Origin: Chrysochromulina parva
Taxonomy: Eukaryota > Haptophyta > Prymnesiales > Chrysochromulinaceae
Length of the DNA: 15,112 bases
Assembly (NCBI GenBank): GCA_002887195.1
Contig: PJAB01001353.1
Span: 1 to 15,112, forward strand
Direction: 5' to 3'
How positions within the stretch are numbered: the first letter of the stretch is position 1; the number at the start of each line of letters is the position of its first letter. Below the pieces are notes generated by a model. That model worked only from the letters and a program-made list of their open reading frames with translations. It did not search any database and was not told the origin of the DNA. Below, in pieces: positions 1 to 5,754 of the stretch. Made by a program: the position numbers and the translations under genes.

Positions 1-120
1 ACAGGAGAGGTCCCCACAGGAGAGGTCCCCACAGGAGAGGTCCCCACAGGAGAGGTCCCCACAGGAGAGGTCCCCACAGGAGAGGTCCCCACAGGAGAGG
101 TCCCCACAGGAGAGGTCCCC
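1..120. repeat. 15-bp minisatellite, 8 perfect units
   Basis: Eight identical head-to-tail copies of ACAGGAGAGGTCCCC fill positions 1-120, and the array may continue to the left of the window. Each unit, read circularly, contains an acceptor-like CCCCACAG followed by an AG|GT, the same kind of 3' end (TCCCCACAG|GT) used by the sulfotransferase intron just downstream. There is no spacer structure, so this is not a CRISPR array. It may lie in an upstream intron or the 5' flank of the sulfotransferase gene. Confidence 0.97.
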
Positions 121-137
121 TCGACGTCCGCCGCTCG

Positions 138-167
138 CAGCAACAGCAGCAGCAGCAGCAGCAGCAG
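138..167. repeat. CAG trinucleotide microsatellite
   Basis: One CAG, one CAA and then eight uninterrupted CAG triplets. The run lies before the first ATG of the sulfotransferase reading frame, so it is most likely untranslated or intronic rather than a polyglutamine or polyserine tract. Confidence 0.9.
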
Positions 168-180
168 CTTGTTTTCGCGC

Positions 181-280
181 GGAAGGAGCGCACGTGGACG
201 GCCGTTACAGATGGCCGTTACAGATGGCCGTTACGGAAGGAGCGCACGTGGACGGCCGGGGATGATGCGGCCGTTACAGA
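181..280. repeat. Short direct repeats at the 5' end of the sulfotransferase
   Basis: A 24-bp sequence beginning GGAAGGAGCGCACGTGG occurs identically at 181-204 and 235-258. Between the copies, the 13-bp word ATGGCCGTTACAG is iterated (201-234) and a related piece returns at 269-280. The possible initiator ATGs of the sulfotransferase (211, 262, 265) lie inside or beside this repeat, so the N-terminal residues encoded here are probably repeat-derived and poorly conserved. Confidence 0.85.
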
Positions 281-1271
281 ATGGGCCGTCGATGAAGTCA
301 CCGGTACCTCCGAAGCCCGAATGTGCCCAGGGCGGCGCGAAGCACCGAGCGCTCGCATTTGTTCATATCAACAAGGCGGGCGGCACCGCGATGCTCGCGC
401 TGCTTCATAAGTACGCGCGTCATCAGCTCTTGGAGGTGGCACACCCGGAGGCGGGCGCGAAGCTACGCCAGCTACGCTCGCGCTTCTTCCATGCCTCCGC
501 CGCGATGCAACGCGAAGCACTGGGGAGCGCCACGTGGGATGGCGCGTACACGTTCGCTCTCGTGCGAAACCCCTTCGCGCGCCAGCTCTCGATGTTCACT
601 TTCCTACTACAGGGCAGTTGCAATCGAGCGGAGGGGAAGCGCCCGCCGCACTGCGAGGAGCGCCGTCTGCCCGTGCCAGGCGCCTGGATGCACGAGCCCG
701 AGCAGGTGGCCTCTGATTGCCTCCCCTGATTGCATCTTCATCTGCATCTCATCCGGATTGCATCTCGAGCCCGAGCAGGTGGCCAGACGCTTCCGCAATT
801 GGTTACGCATGCATGCAAGTGCTCACCACGACGCCATCGTCCCTCTCCCCACAGGTGGCCAGACGCTTCCGCGATTGGTTACGCGCCCTTGCGGGCGCCT
901 TCCCGATCGGAACGCCCAAGGCGCATCTCTTCGGCGCGAGATCACACGGGAACGAATACCAGCCGTGGTACAACGCGTCGCAGCTCTCGTGGCTGGTCGA
1001 CGCGAGTGGCAAGCGGCTCGTCACAGACGTCTTCAAGCTCGAGGAGCTCGAAGAGCGCTGGCCGCAGCTGCAAGCGGCTGTGTGCGGACTCGCCAGGACG
1101 CCCTACGGCGACCCGGCCGCGATCTCGCGGCGCAACCCATCGAAGCATAGGCATTATTCATACTATTACGACGAGGAGACGCGCAAGATCGTCGAGGCGT
1201 ACGCCGCCGCCGACTTCGCCGCGTTCAACTACACCTTCGAGCGAAGCGAGACGGAGAGCGTTGCTCCTTAG
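211..1271 (+). CDS. Carbohydrate sulfotransferase (Sulfotransfer_2-like), two exons
   Basis: Predicted to move sulfate from PAPS to a sugar, normally in the Golgi lumen. Joining 211-705 to 855-1271 gives 303 residues. The 5'-phosphosulfate loop is HINKAGG (residues 52-58, family form HIPKTGG) and the 3'-phosphate loop is LVRNPFARQLSMF (117-129, family form VRDPxxRxxSxY). Exon 2 has the usual family ending, with YNASQLSWLVD, a VTDVFKLEEL segment and DFAAFNYTFE close to the stop. The start is uncertain: in-frame ATGs stand at 211, 262, 265 and 292 in repeat-derived sequence, and conserved sequence begins only near residue 46. No N-terminal membrane anchor is visible, though this family is usually type II membrane-bound, so an upstream exon may lie outside the window; an acceptor-like GTGCCCAG sits near 330. 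The family call is firm; the acceptor sugar cannot be told. Confidence 0.86.
706..854 (+). other. Sulfotransferase intron containing a copy of the exon junction
   Basis: A phase-0 intron of 149 bp, with CAG|GTGGCC at the donor and TCCCCACAG|GTGGCC at the acceptor. Unspliced reading stops at TGA 727-729; splicing restores the family C-terminus in frame. Positions 767-808 inside the intron repeat the spliced junction itself: 767-784 equals 694-711 (18 of 18) and 779-808 equals 855-884 except for one base (29 of 30). The intron therefore holds a third AG|GT at 777-780. A 28-bp piece at 810-837 recurs at 11657-11684. Confidence 0.85.
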
Positions 1272-1478
1272 ATGTGTTATTTTGTATCCCCGGTCCATAC
1301 GCGATACCTAATACCACTGAGTTGCATTCACAGCTCATCTCCGTGGGAGGGGCTTCGCTTTGATTGCCCCGAACTTTCGCAATCAAGTTTCCAAAGCGGG
1401 CCGAGGGAGGACTGACCATCACATTGTGTTGTGTTGCGATGCCGAAGGCGACGCAGGCCGAACGCAGGCGCCCGCGCT
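1272..1478 (+). promoter_or_regulatory. Spacer and 5' leader of the PX-TPS-TPP gene, with hairpin and upstream ATG
   Basis: These 207 bp separate two genes on the same strand and must hold the end of one transcript and the start of the next. An 8-bp perfect inverted repeat, TTGATTGC (1360-1367) and GCAATCAA (1379-1386), encloses an 11-base loop. No clear TATA box is seen. An upstream ATG at 1439 opens a different frame that runs past the main start to about 1561; if transcribed it could lower translation from the main ATG. Confidence 0.4.
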
Positions 1479-4400
1479 ATGGAAAACTCCGCAAATGGCA
1501 GCTTCAAGGCGGGCGGCCCGACGCTCACCTTCTCCGTCGACTCGGAGGTGCGAGAGCGTGAGGAGAATGGTTGGGAGTACTCGGCGTATACGGTGGTCAC
1601 ATCGTATCAGGGGCAACTCTTCTCCATCAATCGGCGCTACAAGGAGTTCGTCACCCTGCACAGCCAGCTACGCGCGCACCTGCCCGAGCTACCCAGCAAC
1701 TTCCATCTTGGCGGCCACCCTTTCAATCGCTTCGCGCCGGAGGTGATCGAAGAGCGCAAGGTCGGTTTCCAGCGCTACCTGACCGAGGTGTTGAAGGCCC
1801 TGCAAGGGGCGGAGCTGCCGGCGGTGCTGCGCACCTTCCTGTCGCTGCCGCCGCCCGAGGGCCCCTCGAGCGGCAGCAGCGATCCTGCGATGATGGTGCC
1901 CGCGCAGCTCGAGGCGAGTGACACGGTCATCCTCGTCTCGTACCAGCTACCGGTCACCGTGTCGCGTGCCGCAGGCGGCGGCTTCGACGTCGTGTGGGAC
2001 GACAACGCGGTGCTCAACAAGCTGGCGCTCAACCTGCCGAGTCGCGTACTGTGGGTCGGCTGCGTGGGGATCAACATCGAGAAGCACGAGCAGGATGCCC
2101 TCGCGGACCTGCTACTCGAGGAGTTCAACTGCGTGCTCGTGCTGCTCGATGAGCAACTGCGCCGCGACTTTTACCAAGGGTTTTGCCGTGGGTACCTGCG
2201 GCCGATCTTGCACAACTCGCTGCAGCTGCCCGCGGCAACCGACCCGTACTCGGAGGACGAGTGGCGCGCGTACTGCACCGCCAATAAGAAGTTTGCCGAG
2301 AAGGTGATGGAGGTGTACGAGCCTGGTTTCCTGACGTGGGTCCATGACTACCACCTGCTGCTGTTGCCGTCTTACATCCTGCGCCGGCACCGGACTGCGC
2401 ACATCGGACTCTTCCTGCATTCGCCCTTCCCCGCCTCCGACATCTTCCGCACGATTGCCGTGCGGGACGAGCTGCTGCGTGCCATGCTCAATGCTGATCT
2501 GATCGGCTTCCTCCTCTTCGAGTACACGCGCAACTTCCTCACCTGCTGCAAGCGGATGCTCGGGCTCGAGTACGAGTTCCGGCGCGGCGGCTTCCTCGGG
2601 GTCGAGTACGGCGGGCGCCACGTGATGGTGCAGGTGTCCACGTTTGGAGTCTCGTCGCCACTGCTTCAGAAGCACATGGAGCCGCCCGTGGTCGTACACG
2701 CGCGAGGCGAACTGCAACCATTGGACACTTTCCTTGAGGCGCACGCTAAGGCCAACGGCGGCCAGGCGCCCACGCTGCTCGCCGGAGTCGACTACCTCGA
2801 CCGGTTCAAAGGGGTGCAGCTCAAGCTGCTCGCATGGGAACGCTTGCTCCAACATTACCCCAAGTACCAGCGAGGCCACGTGCTTGTCCAGATCTGCCTG
2901 GCCTCTCGCAACCAGGTACGATGGCATGAGCCCCCAACGGCAGCCATGCCACCATCGGCCCCCCAGACCCTCTCCCTGCCACCATCGGACCCCCGGCCCT
3001 CTCCCTGCCACCATCGGCCCCCCAGACCCTCTCCCTGCCACCCACGGCCCTCCAGGCCCTCTAATCCATACCCCCACCCCCCGGCCCTCACCCATACCCC
3101 CACCCCCCGGCCGCCACAGGTGAAGCTCGTGCGCGACGCCAATGAGGTGCAGACAGAGGTGGAGGCGATTGTGCGACGCATACAGGCACGGTACCCGGGA
3201 GCCATCTACTACGAGCTGCGCGGCGACATCTCGACAGGCACGCGCATGCGGCTGTGGCAGATGGCCGAAGTCGCCGTCTTCTCCGCAGTGCGCGAGGCAG
3301 TCAATGTGTGGCCTCTCGAGTACGTGCTCACGCGCTCGTTCGCCAAGGTGCCTGCGGGCGTCCTCGTGCTCTCGGAGTTCAGCGGCTTCTCGCGCGTGCT
3401 CAACGGCGCGCTGCGGATCAACCCATTTGCGATCCAGTCGGTGTCCGAGACGCTCGACATGGCGCTCGAGCTGCCGCCGGGAGAGCGCGAGGCTCGCGCG
3501 CGCAAGGACCTCGCGCACGTGAACACGAATACCAGCGAGGACTGGGGACGACGCTTCCTTGTCGACCTTAAGTCCATGAAGCGCAAGCAAGAGGAGCACT
3601 GGATGGCGGTCGGCTTCGGCCTCGCTTCGTTCCGTATGGTCGGCATGGGCATCGACTTCAAGGCGTTGGAGACGCAGCAGGCGCTGCTCGCCTACCGCCA
3701 GTCGTCGCGCCGCGCCATTCTGCTCGATTGGGGCGGTACGTTGACGCCCGCCGACACGGGCTTCTACGACGCACGCGACGGCGAAAAGTACCAGGTGCCC
3801 GAGTCGGTGCTCGCGGTGCTGCGCGCGCTGTGCTCCGACCCGAACAACCACATCATGATCATGTCGGGCCTGTCGCGCGACAAGGTGCAGACTGCCTTCG
3901 GCTCGGTCCCCTTCCTCTCGCTGGCAGCGGAGCATGGCTTCCATTACCGCATCAAGGGCGGTTCCTGGCAGCAGCTGCTGCCCGGCGTGAACCTCAACTG
4001 GTATGACGTGGCTGAGGCCATCGTCAAGGTGTACACGACGCGCACCAACGGCTCGTACGTGCAGAAGAAGGGGTGTTCGATCGTGTGGAACTATCAGCAT
4101 GCCGACCCCGAGTTTGGGGTGATGCAGGCGCGCGAGCTGCAGTACCACCTGCAGGGCGTGCTGGCCGCCTTCCCCGTCAACGTGCGCGTGGGCAAGGGGT
4201 ATGTCGAGGCTTGCCCCAAAGGCATCAACAAGGGCGTGATGGCCGAGCGCGCCATCGACGTAGCCAACGCGGCTCTGGCGCGCGACGCTCATGGCGGCGT
4301 GTCCGGTACAGTCGACTTTGTGCTGTGCATCGGAGACGACTCGAGCGACGAGCTCATGTTCCAAGCGCTGCACTCCAAGTTCGGGCAGCGACCGACCGAT

Positions 4401-4616
4401 GTGTCGCTCTTCACAGTCACAGTCGGGCGCAAGCCGAGCGAGGCGTCCTCCTACCTGGGAGATCACACCGAGGTCGTCGAGCTCCTCAAGATGCTCTCCT
4501 CCATAGGCGCTGCGAAGAAAAAGGGCTTCGCCTCGATGGGGGTGCGCGCCGTCGATTGCACTGGATTGCACTTGATTGCGCCTCGATGGGGGTGCGCGCC
4601 CCGCCCGTCCCCTTAA
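1479..4616 (+). CDS. PX domain-trehalose-6-phosphate synthase/phosphatase fusion (class II-like)
   Basis: Removing the intron 2916-3119 gives 977 residues. The ATG at 1479 has G at -3 and +4; the frame extends upstream only through a GTG. Residues 14-123 form a PX (phosphoinositide-binding) domain with the signature RRYKEF (52-57). Residues 149-630 are a GT20 trehalose-phosphate synthase domain (WVHDYHLLLLPSYI, FLHSPFPASDIFRT, NADLIGF, LVLSEFSGFS). The usual N-loop SNRLPV is SYQLPV, GVDRLDYxKG is GVDYLDRFKG and the DGMNL loop is EAVNV, changes like those in plant class II TPS proteins, so synthase activity is doubtful. Residues 677-945 are a HAD phosphatase domain with MSG (727-729), CPKGINKG (844-851) and GDDSSDE (884-890), but motif I is DWGGTLTP where DxDGT is expected. 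The last 30 residues are encoded by repeat sequence and look degenerate. Likely a membrane-recruited regulatory or sensor protein rather than a bifunctional enzyme (inference). Confidence 0.93.
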   Translation: MENSANGSFKAGGPTLTFSVDSEVREREENGWEYSAYTVVTSYQGQLFSINRRYKEFVTLHSQLRAHLPELPSNFHLGGHPFNRFAPEVIEERKVGFQRYLTEVLKALQGAELPAVLRTFLSLPPPEGPSSGSSDPAMMVPAQLEASDTVILVSYQLPVTVSRAAGGGFDVVWDDNAVLNKLALNLPSRVLWVGCVGINIEKHEQDALADLLLEEFNCVLVLLDEQLRRDFYQGFCRGYLRPILHNSLQLPAATDPYSEDEWRAYCTANKKFAEKVMEVYEPGFLTWVHDYHLLLLPSYILRRHRTAHIGLFLHSPFPASDIFRTIAVRDELLRAMLNADLIGFLLFEYTRNFLTCCKRMLGLEYEFRRGGFLGVEYGGRHVMVQVSTFGVSSPLLQKHMEPPVVVHARGELQPLDTFLEAHAKANGGQAPTLLAGVDYLDRFKGVQLKLLAWERLLQHYPKYQRGHVLVQICLASRNQVRWHEPPTAAMPPSAPQTLSLPPSDPRPSPCHHRPPRPSPCHPRPSRPSNPYPHPPALTHTPTPRPPQVKLVRDANEVQTEVEAIVRRIQARYPGAIYYELRGDISTGTRMRLWQMAEVAVFSAVREAVNVWPLEYVLTRSFAKVPAGVLVLSEFSGFSRVLNGALRINPFAIQSVSETLDMALELPPGEREARARKDLAHVNTNTSEDWGRRFLVDLKSMKRKQEEHWMAVGFGLASFRMVGMGIDFKALETQQALLAYRQSSRRAILLDWGGTLTPADTGFYDARDGEKYQVPESVLAVLRALCSDPNNHIMIMSGLSRDKVQTAFGSVPFLSLAAEHGFHYRIKGGSWQQLLPGVNLNWYDVAEAIVKVYTTRTNGSYVQKKGCSIVWNYQHADPEFGVMQARELQYHLQGVLAAFPVNVRVGKGYVEACPKGINKGVMAERAIDVANAALARDAHGGVSGTVDFVLCIGDDSSDELMFQALHSKFGQRPTDVSLFTVTVGRKPSEASSYLGDHTEVVELLKMLSSIGAAKKKGFASMGVRAVDCTGLHLIAPRWGCAPRPSP
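2916..3119 (+). other. In-frame intron of the PX-TPS-TPP gene
   Basis: CAG|GTACGA at the donor and CCGCCACAG|GTGAAG at the acceptor, phase 0, 204 bp. It interrupts the conserved block VQICLASRNQ|VKLVRDANEV, which is continuous only after splicing. The length is a multiple of three and there is no in-frame stop, so retention would add 68 Pro/His-rich residues without truncation. It is built of about four 29-30 bp units (2946-3064, core GCCACCATCGGCCCCCCAGA) and then two units around CATACCCCCACCCCCCGGCC (3066-3112). The very C-rich 3' part acts as the polypyrimidine tract. Confidence 0.92.
4530..4600 (+). repeat. 21-bp direct repeat at the 3' end of the PX-TPS-TPP gene
   Basis: Positions 4530-4550 and 4580-4600 are identical 21-mers (core CCTCGATGGGGGTGCGCGCC) with a 50-bp period. 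The 29 bp between them contain three GATTGC words. The unit length is not a multiple of three, so the second copy is read in another frame: SMGVRA first, then PRWGCAP just before the stop. The final residues of the protein are therefore duplication-derived and lie beyond the conserved phosphatase domain. Confidence 0.85.
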
Positions 4617-4635
4617 GCGCGGAACGACGCCATCG

Positions 4636-4655
4636 CTCTCTCTCTCTCTCTCTCT
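4636..4655. repeat. (CT)10 microsatellite
   Basis: Ten CT dinucleotides just after the stop of the PX-TPS-TPP gene, probably in its 3' untranslated region. Confidence 0.95.
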
Positions 4656-4704
4656 GGACCCTCGTAGCTTCCTGTGCTGATGGCGTTCGTCTCTCCCTTT
4701 CGCT

Positions 4705-4780
4705 GCCTCCCTTGTGACGAAACCTCCCTGTGACGAAACCTCCCTTATGACGAAACCTCCCTTGTAACGAAACCTCCCCT
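4705..4780. repeat. 17-bp minisatellite, four imperfect units
   Basis: The core ACGAAACCTCCC begins at 4717, 4733, 4750 and 4767, giving a 16-17 bp period, with small differences in the linker (TTGTG, TGTG, TTATG, TTGTA). No coding frame is supported through it. Confidence 0.9.
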
Positions 4781-4958
4781 CGCCGTAGGATCTTGTGACG
4801 TTCGACGGCGGAGAGAGTGCCGCCGACCATTCCCCGGGCTTGGGCTCGGCTCGCACAGGTGCGAGCTTGGGTGCGTTGCCCGTACTTGATGCTCAGCGAC
4901 ACAACCGGCGTGAAACAGAGCAGCTCCTACGACGCGGAAAATCGCTCGCGATAGGTGC

Positions 4959-4967
4959 TATATAAAG
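4959..4967 (+). promoter_or_regulatory. TATA box (TATATAAAG)
   Basis: TATATAAAG in otherwise GC-rich sequence predicts transcription starting about 25-35 bp downstream, near 4990. The first ATG after that point is at 5168 (66-codon ORF). The larger coiled-coil gene starts at 5755, so this promoter could also serve it through a long or spliced leader. The motif is a good match; its use is inferred. Confidence 0.5.
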
Positions 4968-5167
4968 CCTCCACCCTCTCAGTGGGACGTTACGTCTTAC
5001 GAGATTCTCCCGAGATTGGTCGAGATTCATAGCGTGAGTCAGCGTACTGACGCGCGCTGCATCTCATCGCGAGTTTGGGACACGCTCTACCGCGACCGAT
5101 TTCGTCGCACGCACGTCTCGTGTTACGGTGCACTGCTGTCATATTGAGTTTGCGCGGATCCATTTGC

Positions 5168-5368
5168 ATGGGGTCCATGTTGGGGCTGCCGGAGTACATG
5201 CGTACCTTGAGTTCTTACGACCACATTTTGAAAATGATTACCATTTTGAGCGCGCTCGGCTGTCTGTGCCGTACGAGAGATCTCGAAGTCGAGTACGTAT
5301 GGCAATTGACGTACATGGCTGCACTGAATTTCGATTTTCGTCATGCTCTTCCCTATGATATGTTCTAG
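5168..5368 (+). CDS. Possible small ORF, 66 residues, no recognised family
   Basis: This is the first ATG downstream of the TATA box at 4959 and opens a 66-residue frame ending at TAG 5366-5368. The product has a short hydrophobic patch (KMITILSALGCLC) and no family I recognise. Context at the ATG is poor at -3 (T) but has G at +4. Composition is less GC-rich than in the other genes here. It may be a true short gene, an exon, or chance within a leader or non-coding RNA. Confidence 0.22.
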   Translation: MGSMLGLPEYMRTLSSYDHILKMITILSALGCLCRTRDLEVEYVWQLTYMAALNFDFRHALPYDMF

Positions 5369-5754
5369 CGCGCCGCGGCCAAACGGGACCCCACGACCTC
5401 CTCGCCCTCGGCGCTTCGCACCCTCACATCGCCGTCGCCGCCGATGTCATCACCGCCGCCGTGCGCCGACGTCGCCGACCCGACGTCGCTTCATCGCGCG
5501 GCGCCTCCGGTTTCTGTGGAAAAGAACTCTGCGAGCCTATTTGTCCCAAAACCTGGCGACCCCCCCTCCCACAGGTGGCAGGGACTAGTCGGTTCCTCTT
5601 CACGATCCGCATGACGAATCTTTGTTGACCCCTGTTTTTGGCTGCGTCCCCCAACGCTTCTCACTCTCCTCTCACTCTCCTTGGCCGACATCTCTGCGGT
5701 CCCTCCCGGACGCCAAGCCTGGTCAGAGACGCATCCAGAGTCAGCTTCATCGCT

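Larger units (their letters stand above)
4617..5754. other. Intergenic region of about 1.1 kb
   Basis: Apart from the CT run, the 17-bp repeat, the TATA box at 4959 and the possible small ORF at 5168, no gene is recognised. Composition shifts within it: about 4980-5370 is close to balanced GC, while 5370-5520 is a C-rich, CGCC-loaded stretch. A strong acceptor-like site, CCCCCCTCCCACAG|GT, ends at 5574 and could close a 5' untranslated intron of the coiled-coil gene at 5755. I found no tRNA or rRNA. Confidence 0.6.

Noticed and set aside
1..120. Possible CRISPR array
   Set aside because: The 15-bp units abut with no spacers, and the context is eukaryotic; it is a minisatellite.
323..1150. 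A 275-codon plus-strand frame running through the sulfotransferase intron
   Set aside because: It is a shifted reading of both exons, Arg/Ser-rich with no family. It is open only because of GC bias, and it shows the junction residues only through the intronic copy.
2112..2307. Frameshifted short frames inside the PX-TPS-TPP gene
   Set aside because: They overlap conserved synthase codons and carry no motif of their own.
2112..4856. A 914-codon open frame on the minus strand across the PX-TPS-TPP gene
   Set aside because: The plus strand encodes recognisable PX, GT20 and HAD domains with correct motifs. The antisense frame is Arg/His/Gly-rich without any family and is the usual mirror image of GC-rich codon use.
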